A DNA stretch of 12,012 nt from UBA668 sp046076025. GTDB lineage: Bacteria; Actinomycetota; Acidimicrobiia; Acidimicrobiales; Ilumatobacteraceae. The DNA is taken from NCBI GenBank assembly GCA_046076025.1, contig JBJTRF010000189.1, positions 1 to 12,012 of the forward strand, written 5' to 3'. Below, one piece after another: positions 1 to 7,397 of the stretch; position 1 is the first letter of the stretch; each line of letters opens with the position of its first letter. A model generated the notes under the pieces. That model had not been told where the DNA came from. It did no database searches and was given only the letters and a program-made list of their open reading frames with translations. The position numbers were made by a program, and so were the translations under genes.

Positions 1-125
1 TGTTCGCCTTGTACATCATCGCCGTCGCCGCAGCCGAGGTGGGCGTGGGACTTGCGATGGTGCTGCTCGTCTATCGCAACCGCAAGAGCATCTCGCTCGA
101 TGAACTCTCGGAGATGAAGGGCTGA
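1..125 (+). CDS. nuoK: NADH-quinone oxidoreductase subunit K, C-terminal end (5' end outside window)
   Basis: This is the last 40 codons of nuoK, read in the frame starting at base 3 and ending in TGA at 123-125. NuoK is a small membrane subunit of the proton-pumping arm of complex I. The visible part has the final transmembrane helix, with the AAAEVGVGLA motif. Its Glu corresponds to the second conserved membrane Glu of the family (Glu72 in E. coli NuoK), which is part of the chain of charged residues used in proton translocation. The polar tail ends DELSEMKG, very close to the E. coli tail ending SEMRG. The TGA overlaps the nuoL ATG by one base, so the two genes are translationally coupled. 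The start and first half lie outside the window. Identification is firm because of the motif and because nuoL follows directly. Confidence 0.95.
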   Translation, partial: FALYIIAVAAAEVGVGLAMVLLVYRNRKSISLDELSEMKG

Positions 126-2431
126 TGGTGCTCGCAGCAGAAACCGAGAAGGCCATCGAGGCCACGGGCTGGTTCCTCGAGCACGCCTGGCTGGTGCCGG
201 TGCTGCCGGCGGTGGCCTTCTTCCTCATCATCTTCTTCGGCAAGCGCATGCCGCGAGGTGGCAGCGAGTTCGGCATCGCCAGCATGGTCGGGGCACTCGC
301 CCTGTCGGCCGGCGCCGTGTACCAGTGGATCTCGGCGTTCGGCCACAGCGAGGGCGGCGAGGCCGCGGTGCTCCGCAGCGTTGTCGGCTTCGGGCGCTCG
401 ATCGCTGCAGAAGAAGGCGGCGAGCACTCGCTGCAGTTCGTCGCCCCGGTGGTGCGCGAGTGGGTGTGGTGGCAGAGCGGCGGCGTCGAGTTCAGTATCG
501 GCCAGTATGTCGACGGCCTCGCGCTGCTGGCCCTGGTGCTCGTGGCGTTCATCTCCACGCTGGTGCAGGTGTACTCCACCGAGTACGTGAACGGCGACCG
601 TCGCTACACGCACTTCTTTGCCGCCCTGACGCTCTTCTCGGCAGGGATGCTCAGCATGGTGGTCGCACCCAACATGGTGCAGCTGATCCTCGGCTGGGAG
701 ATCATGGGCCTCTGCTCGTTCATGCTCATCGGCCACTGGTGGGAGGAACTGCCGAACGCAAAGGCGGCCCTGAAGGCCTTCTTCACGGTGCGCGTCGGCG
801 ACATGGGCCTGCTGGTCGGCACGGCGATGCTGCTCGGCATCTTCGGCACCCTCGATATCGGCGGCATCAACGAGATGGCGGCGGCGGGCGAGTTCGACAG
901 CAAGCGAATGCTGATGTGGGCCGCAGTGGCGCTGTTCATCGCCTGCATCGGCAAGAGCGGCCAGTTCCCGCTGCACACGTGGCTTCCCGATGCCATGGCC
1001 GGGCCGACGCCGGTGAGCTCGCTGCTGCACTCGAGCACGATGGTGGTCGCCGGTGTGTTCCTGGTGGCCCGCGTCTACCCGGTGTTCCACGTCGGCTTCG
1101 ACATCAACCTCGAGGGCCAGATGTTCAACCCGATCGCCGTCATCGGCGGCATCACGCTGCTGATCGCCGCCGGGCTGGCGTTCGTGCAGAACGACATCAA
1201 GAAGGTCCTCGCCTACAGCACCGTGAGCCAGTTGGGCTACATGATGATGGGCCTCGGCGTCGGCGCGTGGACCGCTGCGGTGTTCCACATCTTCACGCAC
1301 GCCTTCTTCAAGTGCTGCCTCTTCCTCGCATCGGGCTCAATCGCCCACACGGCAAGTCACCACAGCTTCGACATGAAGAAGGACATGGGCGGCCTGTGGC
1401 GCAAGATGCCGGTCACCTTCTGGACGTGGCTCATCAGCACCGCTGCGCTGTGCGGCGTGCCGTTCTTCAGCGGGTTCTTCAGCAAGGACGAGATCATCGA
1501 CTCGGCGAAGTACAACGACTACAAGGTCTTCTACTACGTCGGCATCATCGGTGCCTTCATGACGGCGGCGTACATGACGCGTGCGACGTACCTCACGTTC
1601 TTCGGCGCACCGCGCGGCGGGGCGGCGCACTTTGTCGGCGGCCACCACGACGATGCGGCACACGCCGACGCCGGCGCCGAGGTCCACGACAGCCATGCTG
1701 CTGGTGATCACGGCGCCGATGCACACGGCCACGACGATCACGACGATCACCACGGGCCCGCCCATGGCCGGCCGCTGCCGTTCGCCCCGAGCGACTCGCC
1801 GTGGAAGATCACGGCACCGCTGCTGGTGCTGGGCGTGCTGGCCATCGCGGCCGGTTACGTCAACGCGCCGCTGCTCCACATCGAGAAGCTGCACGAGTGG
1901 CTGCACGGCTCGATCGGCGTCGAGGTGCCCCCGGCACCGAAGTTCAAGTGGTCGAGCGCTGCACCGGGACTCGTGCTCGTCGCCCTCGGCATCGTCAGCA
2001 GCCTGCTCATCAGCCGGGCGGTCTTCGGCTCGGCAGCCTCGCGGCTGAAGGGCCTCACCGGTCGGATCGCGCCGCTGCGCTGGGTGCACACGCTCCTCGT
2101 CAACAAGTACTACCTCGACCATCTCTACGAGCGGGTCATCGTCCGGGCGGTGGCCTATCCCATCAGTCGCGCTGCGTACTGGGTGAACCAGCGGGTGCTC
2201 GACGGCATCGTCAACGGCGTCGGCGTCTCGGGTAAGCGGGCCGGCCAGTTCGTCTACCGCTACATCGACCAGGGACTCGTCGATGGGGTGGTCAACGGCA
2301 GCGGAGCCACGGCGCGCGGCGCCGGCGGCCAGCTGCAGCCCGTCCAGTCCGGCAAGGTGAACCTCTACGGCACGCTGCTCTTCGGCGCAGCCGCCGTGGG
2401 CGCACTCGTCCTCATCCTCGTCAACAGCTAA
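125..2431 (+). CDS. nuoL: NADH-quinone oxidoreductase subunit L (antiporter-like, distal proton-pumping subunit)
   Basis: NuoL (768 aa) is the distal antiporter-like membrane subunit of complex I. It pumps protons and carries the long lateral helix that braces the membrane arm. Visible hallmarks are the conserved membrane Glu192 in LGWEIMGLCSF (Glu144 in E. coli), Lys277 in GKSGQFPLHTWLPDAM (residues 276-291) and the following PTPVSSLLHSSTMV segment. The C-terminal part contains NKYYLDHLYE, two similar DGIVNG/DGVVNG elements and a final hydrophobic helix, as expected for the lateral-helix region. At 768 aa it is clearly longer than the roughly 613-residue E. coli protein. Part of the excess is a His/Asp-rich stretch at residues 502-547, with 13 His in 46 residues, between two transmembrane segments. 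The ATG overlaps the nuoK stop, with AAGGG just upstream inside nuoK. Next is nuoM, 12 nt downstream. Confidence 0.97.
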   Translation: MVLAAETEKAIEATGWFLEHAWLVPVLPAVAFFLIIFFGKRMPRGGSEFGIASMVGALALSAGAVYQWISAFGHSEGGEAAVLRSVVGFGRSIAAEEGGEHSLQFVAPVVREWVWWQSGGVEFSIGQYVDGLALLALVLVAFISTLVQVYSTEYVNGDRRYTHFFAALTLFSAGMLSMVVAPNMVQLILGWEIMGLCSFMLIGHWWEELPNAKAALKAFFTVRVGDMGLLVGTAMLLGIFGTLDIGGINEMAAAGEFDSKRMLMWAAVALFIACIGKSGQFPLHTWLPDAMAGPTPVSSLLHSSTMVVAGVFLVARVYPVFHVGFDINLEGQMFNPIAVIGGITLLIAAGLAFVQNDIKKVLAYSTVSQLGYMMMGLGVGAWTAAVFHIFTHAFFKCCLFLASGSIAHTASHHSFDMKKDMGGLWRKMPVTFWTWLISTAALCGVPFFSGFFSKDEIIDSAKYNDYKVFYYVGIIGAFMTAAYMTRATYLTFFGAPRGGAAHFVGGHHDDAAHADAGAEVHDSHAAGDHGADAHGHDDHDDHHGPAHGRPLPFAPSDSPWKITAPLLVLGVLAIAAGYVNAPLLHIEKLHEWLHGSIGVEVPPAPKFKWSSAAPGLVLVALGIVSSLLISRAVFGSAASRLKGLTGRIAPLRWVHTLLVNKYYLDHLYERVIVRAVAYPISRAAYWVNQRVLDGIVNGVGVSGKRAGQFVYRYIDQGLVDGVVNGSGATARGAGGQLQPVQSGKVNLYGTLLFGAAAVGALVLILVNS

Positions 2432-2437
2432 AGGGAA
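2431..2437 (+). promoter_or_regulatory. Ribosome binding site of nuoM
   Basis: AAGGGAA overlaps the last base of the nuoL TAA stop and lies 6 nt before the nuoM ATG. It is one of the clearer Shine-Dalgarno sequences in the window and supports the chosen nuoM start. Confidence 0.6.
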
Positions 2438-2443
2438 CCGCAG

Positions 2444-4018
2444 ATGATCCAAGAACAGCAATGGCTGCTGAGCCTCGGCACCTTCTTGCCGATGGCTGGC
2501 GTGCTGGTGATGCTCTTCATCCCGAAGAAGAACGAGCTGCTCGCCAAGGAGGTCGGCCTCGTCACCGCAGTGGCGACGCTGCTCGTCGGCATCTACACCT
2601 TGGTGCAGTTCGACTACTCGGCCGCCGAGAAACTGCAGTTCTTCACCACCAACGACTGGATCACGCCGATCAAGGCGACCTACACGATCGGCCTCGACGG
2701 CATCAGCCTGCCGCTGTACTTCCTGTCGATGGTCATCACCCTGCTCGTGATGATCTACTCGTGGGATCACGTGCCCGAGCCGGGCAATGCCAAGGCCTTC
2801 TTCATCCTCATGCTGGTGCTCCAGACGGGCATGGCGGGCACCTTCATCGCCCAGGACCTCATCCTCTTCTTCGTGTTCTTCGAGGTCGTGCTGCTGCCGA
2901 TGTACTTCATGATCGGCGTATGGGGCGGCGAGAACCGCCAGTACGCGTCGCTGAAGTTCTTCCTCTACACGATGTTTGGCTCGGCACTGATGCTTGTCGC
3001 CTTCATCGCCCTGTTCATCAAGACGGGCAGCGAGTCGTTCGCGCTCCCGTACCTGATCGAGAACGGCGCCGAGGTGGCGCGCACGGCGCAGATGTGGATT
3101 TTCGCCGGCATGTTCATCGGCTTCGCCGTGAAGGTGCCGATGTTCCCGTTCCACACGTGGCTGCCGGATGCGCACACGCAGGCGCCGACGCAGGGCTCGG
3201 TCATCCTGGCCGCCATCCTGCTGAAGTTGGGCACGTACGGCTTCGTGCGCATCGCCATCCCGACACTTCCCGAGGCAGCGCCCGAATGGGCGCCGGTCAT
3301 CGCCGTGCTCTCGGCCATCGGCATCATCTACGGCGCGCTGGGCTGCCTCGCCCAGACCGACATGAAGCGGCTCATTGCCTTCTCGTCGGTGGCGCACATG
3401 GGCTTCGTGATGCTCGGCATCAGCACACTCACCCCGCTCGGCATCAATGCCGCGCTCTTCGGCATGGTGGCCCACGGCCTGATCACCGGCATGCTGTTCT
3501 TTGTCGCCGGCTCGGTGAAGGAGCGCTACCACACGCTCGAGATCGCCCGCCTGCGCGGCATGCTCACCCAGCTGCCGAAGCTCGGCTGGATCCTCGGCTT
3601 CTGCGCCATGGCGTCGCTCGGCCTGCCGGGCCTCGCCGGATTCTGGGGCGAGTTCCCCGCCATCCTCAGCGCCTGGAACCCGGCAGAGGGCCTCAGCCTC
3701 GGCCTGTTCCGCACGGTCACCGTGATCGCCGCACTCGGCACGGTGCTGGCTGCCGCCTACCTGCTGTGGCTCTACCAGCGCACGGCATTCGGCACGCCGA
3801 ATCCCGAGTTCGCCAGCAGCGGCAGCCACGGAAGCCATGGCGGTCACGGCGACGGGCACGGCCACGACGACGGACACGGGCACGGCCTTCACGACGTGAA
3901 CCGCTTCGAGTGGACGGCATGGATCCCGCTGCTGGTGGCGATCGTCGTGTTCGGCGTCTACCCGCAGCTGATGTTCAAGGTCATGGACCCGGCTGTCACT
4001 GCGATCTTCGGGAAGTGA
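2444..4018 (+). CDS. nuoM: NADH-quinone oxidoreductase subunit M (antiporter-like proton-pumping subunit)
   Basis: NuoM (524 aa) is the middle antiporter-like subunit of the complex I membrane arm. Visible family residues are Glu147 in FFEVVLLPMYFMIG, Lys230 in GFAVKVPMFPFHTWLPDAH, and the helix with IAFSSVAHMGFVMLG. Length is close to the usual 500-510 residues. The small excess is a His/Gly-rich stretch at residues 462-483, with 8 His in 22 residues. It follows the helix ending YLLWLYQRTAFG and precedes the last hydrophobic helix, the same relative place as the His-rich insertion of NuoL. The ATG has AAGGGAA 6 nt upstream. The stop lies 4 nt before nuoN, so both are almost certainly on one transcript. 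Assignment to NuoM rather than NuoL or NuoN rests on the motifs, length and gene order. Confidence 0.97.
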   Translation: MIQEQQWLLSLGTFLPMAGVLVMLFIPKKNELLAKEVGLVTAVATLLVGIYTLVQFDYSAAEKLQFFTTNDWITPIKATYTIGLDGISLPLYFLSMVITLLVMIYSWDHVPEPGNAKAFFILMLVLQTGMAGTFIAQDLILFFVFFEVVLLPMYFMIGVWGGENRQYASLKFFLYTMFGSALMLVAFIALFIKTGSESFALPYLIENGAEVARTAQMWIFAGMFIGFAVKVPMFPFHTWLPDAHTQAPTQGSVILAAILLKLGTYGFVRIAIPTLPEAAPEWAPVIAVLSAIGIIYGALGCLAQTDMKRLIAFSSVAHMGFVMLGISTLTPLGINAALFGMVAHGLITGMLFFVAGSVKERYHTLEIARLRGMLTQLPKLGWILGFCAMASLGLPGLAGFWGEFPAILSAWNPAEGLSLGLFRTVTVIAALGTVLAAAYLLWLYQRTAFGTPNPEFASSGSHGSHGGHGDGHGHDDGHGHGLHDVNRFEWTAWIPLLVAIVVFGVYPQLMFKVMDPAVTAIFGK

Positions 4019-4022
4019 CCTG

Positions 4023-5540
4023 ATGCTCGCCGCATCGCTCGCCGAGTTCGTCACGCCCACCATCGACTACCACGCGCTCGCGCCCGAGATCATCCTCGCG
4101 GTCGGCATCTGCGCGGTGCTCCTGGTCGACTTGTTCGTGACCGAGCGGCAGCGGTGGATCACGGGCATGCTCTCCGGGCTCGTCCTGCTCGGCTCGTTCA
4201 TTCCGGTTGTCACCCTGGCGGTGCTCACTGACGAGGCGCGCAGCCTGTTCGACGGCCGGTATGTGATCGACGACTTCTCGCTGGCGCTGAAGGCGCTGTT
4301 CGTACTGGCGGGCTACGTGGTCGTCCTCCTCAGCACCAACGAGATGGAGGAAGGCCACTACTACCAGGGCGAGTACTACCTGCTGATGCTCAGCAGCGTG
4401 CTGGGCATGGTGATGATGGCCAGCAGCCGCGACCTCGTGAGCGTGTTCGTGGCGCTGGAGTTCCTCTCCATCCCGGCCTACATGATGGCGGCCTGGCGCA
4501 AGCGCGACTCGCTCAGCAACGAGGCGGGCGTGAAGTACTACCTGCTCGGCGTCTTCGCCAGCGCAGTGCTGCTCTATGGCATGAGCCTGCTGTTCGGCAT
4601 TGCCGGCAGCACCAAGCTGGTCGACATCGGCGCCGCCATCAACCTCGCCGAGGGCCAGACGGGCATCGGCCTGCAGGTGCTTGCCATCGTGTTCGTCATC
4701 GCCGGCTTCGCCTTCAAGGTCAGCGCCGTGCCATTCCACACCTGGGCACCCGACACGTACCAGGGTGCTCCAACGCCGGTCACGGCATTCCTCAGCGTGG
4801 CATCGAAGGCGGCCGGGTTCGTGGGCATCGTGGCGATGGTGTATCTCGCCTTTCCCGGTGCCGCCGACGTGTACCAGCCGTTCATGTGGGCGCTAGCGGC
4901 GCTCACCATGACCGTCGGCAACCTGCTCGCGCTGAAGCAGACCAATATCGTCCGTATGCTGGCGTACTCGAGCGTCAGCCAGGGCGGGTTCATCCTCATG
5001 CCGCTGGCCGTGGCTGGCACCGGCGAGGCGGGAGGCCCGGCGCTGAAGGCCGTCGTCGTCTACCTGCTGCTGTATGCGGCCACGAACCTCGGTGCGTTCG
5101 CCGTGGTGATCGCCGTGTCGCGCACCACCCAGAGCGGCGAGATCAGCAGCTTCGGGGGGTTGTTCTCGTATGCGCCCGGCCTCACGGTGCTGATGACGCT
5201 GTTCCTGGCGTCGCTCGCCGGCATCCCGCCGCTCAGCGGGTGGTATGCAAAGTTCGGCGCCTTTGCCGCCGTGGTCGATGCGGGTGGCCCGTGGGGCTAC
5301 AGCATCGCCGTCATCGGTGCCGTGAATGCCGTGGTTGCGTCGGCCTACTACATCACCGTGATGCGCGAGATGTGGATGAAGCCGGCTCCGGAGGGGCGCA
5401 GCACGCTCGTGCCCGTGCCGGCACCGGTGACGGCAGCGCTGGCCCTGTGCTGCGCCGCCACGGTGATCCTCGGCGTGCTCCCCGGCCTCGTGGCTCGCTT
5501 CGGCGACCTCGCCGACCTCACCGGTGCCGTCGGCCGCTGA
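4023..5540 (+). CDS. nuoN: NADH-quinone oxidoreductase subunit N (antiporter-like proton-pumping subunit)
   Basis: NuoN (505 aa) is the third antiporter-like subunit of the complex I membrane arm, nearest the quinone-side subunits. Hallmarks are Glu146 in VALEFLSIPAYMMAAW, Lys232 in FKVSAVPFHTWAPDTYQGAP, MLAYSSVSQGGF, and the NuoN-typical LASLAGIPPLSGWYAKF late in the protein. Length is normal for the family. Unlike NuoL and NuoM, the loop before the last helix is short (MKPAPEGRSTLVP) and has no His cluster. The ATG lies 4 nt after the nuoM stop, with a GGGA element at 4010-4013. The last 17 nt overlap the start of the methyltransferase gene, so NuoN translation is probably coupled to it. 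This is normally the last structural gene of bacterial nuo operons. Confidence 0.97.
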   Translation: MLAASLAEFVTPTIDYHALAPEIILAVGICAVLLVDLFVTERQRWITGMLSGLVLLGSFIPVVTLAVLTDEARSLFDGRYVIDDFSLALKALFVLAGYVVVLLSTNEMEEGHYYQGEYYLLMLSSVLGMVMMASSRDLVSVFVALEFLSIPAYMMAAWRKRDSLSNEAGVKYYLLGVFASAVLLYGMSLLFGIAGSTKLVDIGAAINLAEGQTGIGLQVLAIVFVIAGFAFKVSAVPFHTWAPDTYQGAPTPVTAFLSVASKAAGFVGIVAMVYLAFPGAADVYQPFMWALAALTMTVGNLLALKQTNIVRMLAYSSVSQGGFILMPLAVAGTGEAGGPALKAVVVYLLLYAATNLGAFAVVIAVSRTTQSGEISSFGGLFSYAPGLTVLMTLFLASLAGIPPLSGWYAKFGAFAAVVDAGGPWGYSIAVIGAVNAVVASAYYITVMREMWMKPAPEGRSTLVPVPAPVTAALALCCAATVILGVLPGLVARFGDLADLTGAVGR

Positions 5541-6561
5541 TCCCGTCGTCGACGAGATCGCCAGCCGCCGCAGCGATCTCGGCAGGCCACTGCGCTTCGA
5601 CGAGTACGTCGAGATCGCGCTGTACGGCTCGCACGGCTTCTACCAGTCGACCGGGCGCGCCGGCCGCCGCGGCGACTTCCTCACCTCGCCCGAGGTGGGC
5701 CCGCTGTTCGGCGAGGTGCTGGCGCGGTGGATGTCGGCCGAGCTCGATGCGCTCGGATCGGCCGAGCCAGCGGTCGTCATCGAGGCGGGCGCGGGCCCGG
5801 GCTCGCTGGCGCGCAGCGTGCTGCAGGCGGCTCCGCACCTTGCCGATCGGTACATCGCAGTAGAGCGCGCTGCGGCACAGCGTGCGTCTCACCCTGCGGG
5901 CATCATGTCGAGTGCTGCGATGCCGACCGGACCGCTCCGCGGCATCGTCGTCGCCAACGAGCTGCTCGACAACCTCCCGTTCCGTCTCGCAGTGCACGAC
6001 GGCACGTGGCGCGAGGCGTACGTCGACCTCGATCGCAGCGGCGTGTTGACCGAGGTGCTGCTGCCGTCTCCGCCTGAGTGGTCGTGGCTACCCGCTGGCG
6101 CTCCGCACGGAGCCCGCCTGCCTGTCCAGGAGCAGGCTGCAGCGTGGATACTCGACGTCAGGTCACGGCTGACGAGCGGTGTGGTGCTGGTCGCCGACTA
6201 CTGCGCGGCCACCACCGCCGAGCTGATGGAGCGACCGTGGCGGACATGGTTGCGCACGTACCGAGGGCACGAGCGCGGCGCGCACTACCTGCGCGATGCA
6301 GGGAAGCAGGACATCACCGTCGATGTCTGCATCGACCAGCTGCCACCCGCCGATGCAATGCGCACTCAGGCGCAGTTCCTGCGGCGGTGGGGCATCGACG
6401 AGCTCGTCGACGAGGGTCGTCGGGGGTGGGAGCGCGCCGCATCGCGGCCCGACCTCGCCGCGTTGCGCATGCGCAGCCGCGTGCGCGAGGCCGAGAGCCT
6501 CCTCGACCCTGCCGGCCTCGGTGGCTTCTCCGTGATCGAGTGGCGCGCCCACCCCCAGTGA
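5524..6561 (+). CDS. MidA/NDUFAF7-family (DUF185) SAM-dependent methyltransferase, probable complex I assembly factor
   Basis: A 345-aa class I SAM-dependent methyltransferase. Family hallmarks in order: LYGSHGFY (residues 33-40), GDFLTSPEVGPLFGE (50-64), SAM-binding loop VVIEAGAGPGSLAR (84-97), VVANELLDNLPF (142-153), ADYC (224-227), and the LRTYRGH plus QDITVDV segments (243-249 and 262-268). These match the DUF185 family, whose human member NDUFAF7 dimethylates an Arg of NDUFS2, the NuoD homologue, during complex I assembly. The GTG start is the only plausible one: it places the conserved N-terminal motif near residue 25, and no ATG or GTG follows before the motif. No strong Shine-Dalgarno is visible, which fits coupling to nuoN through the 17-nt overlap. 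Oddities: it is rather short for the family, and the usual DYG motif reads DYC. The family call is firm. Action on NuoD is inferred from homology and location. Confidence 0.9.
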   Translation: MPSAADPVVDEIASRRSDLGRPLRFDEYVEIALYGSHGFYQSTGRAGRRGDFLTSPEVGPLFGEVLARWMSAELDALGSAEPAVVIEAGAGPGSLARSVLQAAPHLADRYIAVERAAAQRASHPAGIMSSAAMPTGPLRGIVVANELLDNLPFRLAVHDGTWREAYVDLDRSGVLTEVLLPSPPEWSWLPAGAPHGARLPVQEQAAAWILDVRSRLTSGVVLVADYCAATTAELMERPWRTWLRTYRGHERGAHYLRDAGKQDITVDVCIDQLPPADAMRTQAQFLRRWGIDELVDEGRRGWERAASRPDLAALRMRSRVREAESLLDPAGLGGFSVIEWRAHPQ

Positions 6562-6618
6562 AATCTCATGAGCGCAGCGTGTTCACATTGCGAAGAGTGG
6601 CGAGCCGAACGCGGTGCA

Positions 6619-6627
6619 TGAGTCTCA
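6619..6627. other. Short perfect palindrome upstream of the wall-protein promoter
   Basis: TGAGTCTCA is an odd-centred 9-bp inverted repeat ending 9 nt before the candidate -35 element. The position would suit an operator, but a palindrome this short is expected often by chance, and no second copy was noticed nearby. Confidence 0.2.
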
Positions 6628-6636
6628 CGCTCGTGG

Positions 6637-6665
6637 TTCACATCGGCCACTCGCTGCGTTATTGT
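6637..6665 (+). promoter_or_regulatory. Candidate sigma-70-type promoter of the LPDTG protein gene
   Basis: TTCACA (6637-6642) and TATTGT (6660-6665) are separated by exactly 17 nt and resemble TTGACA and TATAAT at 5/6 and 4/6 positions. Transcription would start near 6672 and give a leader of roughly 23 nt that contains the Shine-Dalgarno. It sits in the 133-nt gap after the nuo-midA operon, where a new promoter is expected. Confidence 0.5.
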
Positions 6666-6681
6666 TCCCTCAGGCAACATC

Positions 6682-6688
6682 GAGGGAG
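6682..6688 (+). promoter_or_regulatory. Ribosome binding site that decides the start of the LPDTG protein
   Basis: GAGGGAG lies 6 nt before the ATG at 6695 and 3 nt before the in-frame ATG at 6692. The spacing favours 6695. It also argues against the in-frame GTG at 6614, which has no such element. Confidence 0.65.
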
Positions 6689-6694
6689 ACGATG

Positions 6695-7381
6695 ATGAAC
6701 ATCACTGCGAAGCGCCTGGCAGTCGCCACGGCACTCATCGGAATCGGAATTGTTTCCGGTCTGGGATCGGGCACCTCGGGTGCTGCGGGCACTCTGTACG
6801 AGGGCAACGTCACGACCTGCGCCGGGATCGGCATGGGCGAGTATCTCGACTCCGGTCTGCTCGAGTCGACCGACGGCGACTACAGCAACGCATACCTGTC
6901 GTGGACGATCTCGGGTGGCAACACCACGATCGACATCACCGATGCCGTGTACAACGCCATCATCCACGCCATCGTGGTGAAGGCCGGCAACGCCTACTAC
7001 GTCTACTCGTCGCCCGAGCCGGGCATGACCGGGCCGCTCACCGGCCGGGGCGTGACGCCGCGAATCAGCCACTGGTTCGTCTGCTACGAGATGGGGGCCA
7101 CGACGACCTCGTCGACGACCACGAGCACGACGACGACCACGACGACCACCACCACGGTGCCTCCGTCGTCGTCCACGTCGACCACGTCGTCGACCTCGAC
7201 GTCGTCCACGGTGCCCGGTCCCACCCTGCCGGCAACCACGACCACTGCCGTCGACGTGCAGCCGCCGTTCAACCCCGACCTGCCCGACACGGGTGGCTGG
7301 AGTGGTGGCATTCTCAGCCTCGCGGCACTGCTGACGGGCGTTGGCGCCTTCCTGCGTGCCCTCATCCGCCGCCCGGCCTGA
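6695..7381 (+). CDS. Secreted, probably sortase-anchored (LPDTG) surface protein with Thr/Ser-rich stalk
   Basis: A 228-aa protein with the layout of a cell-wall-anchored exoprotein. Residues 1 to about 31 form a signal peptide: basic ITAKR, a hydrophobic core, then a small-residue cleavage zone around GTSGAAG. Residues about 32-131 form a small domain with two cysteines (Cys42 and Cys130) that could pair, containing IVVKAGNAYYVY (93-104) and ISHWFVCY (124-131). Residues about 136-185 are a Thr/Ser/Pro stalk with a run of ten Thr. At the C terminus are LPDTG (196-200), a hydrophobic helix and the basic tail RALIRRPA, the three parts of a sortase sorting signal. The 'VKxG ... YxY ... ISHxxxCY' pattern recalls an unnamed domain of bacterial secreted proteins, from memory only. 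The gene appears monocistronic, with its own promoter and RBS. Binding partner and role are unknown. Confidence 0.85.
   Translation: MNITAKRLAVATALIGIGIVSGLGSGTSGAAGTLYEGNVTTCAGIGMGEYLDSGLLESTDGDYSNAYLSWTISGGNTTIDITDAVYNAIIHAIVVKAGNAYYVYSSPEPGMTGPLTGRGVTPRISHWFVCYEMGATTTSSTTTSTTTTTTTTTTVPPSSSTSTTSSTSTSSTVPGPTLPATTTTAVDVQPPFNPDLPDTGGWSGGILSLAALLTGVGAFLRALIRRPA
7100..7249 (+). repeat. Low-complexity Thr/Ser codon tract (protein stalk)
   Basis: Simple-sequence DNA built mainly from ACG, ACC, TCG and TCC codons encodes the stalk of the LPDTG protein. It contains near-perfect short repeats of acg/acc triplets, so it may vary in length between strains. The encoded stalk probably spans the cell wall and may be O-glycosylated; both points are inference. 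Confidence 0.7.
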
Positions 7382-7397
7382 GCCCTGACAGGGGAGT

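Noticed and set aside
71..1300. 409-codon open frame on the - strand opposite nuoL
   Set aside because: Its composition is dominated by His, Ala, Asp, Glu and Arg as a by-product of codon bias. It lacks motifs and overlaps nuoL and nuoK completely.
1337..4063. Very long open frame (908 codons) on the - strand, opposite nuoL and nuoM
   Set aside because: Its product is a His/Arg/Asp/Glu-rich string without domains, exactly what a G/C-biased third position produces on the opposite strand. nuoL and nuoM on the + strand have full family motifs.
6565..6572. CTCATGAG just after the methyltransferase stop considered as an operon terminator
   Set aside because: The stem is only 4 bp with no loop and no following T-run, so no terminator can be supported there.
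6614..6694. N-terminal extension of the LPDTG protein from the in-frame GTG at 6614
   Set aside because: It would place about 27 polar residues before the signal peptide, has no Shine-Dalgarno, and runs across the best promoter candidate. GAGGGAG supports a start at 6695 (or 6692).
7100..7249. The Thr-codon tract considered as a repeat array or CRISPR
   Set aside because: It has no regular repeat-spacer structure. It is triplet-based low-complexity coding sequence in frame with a surface protein.
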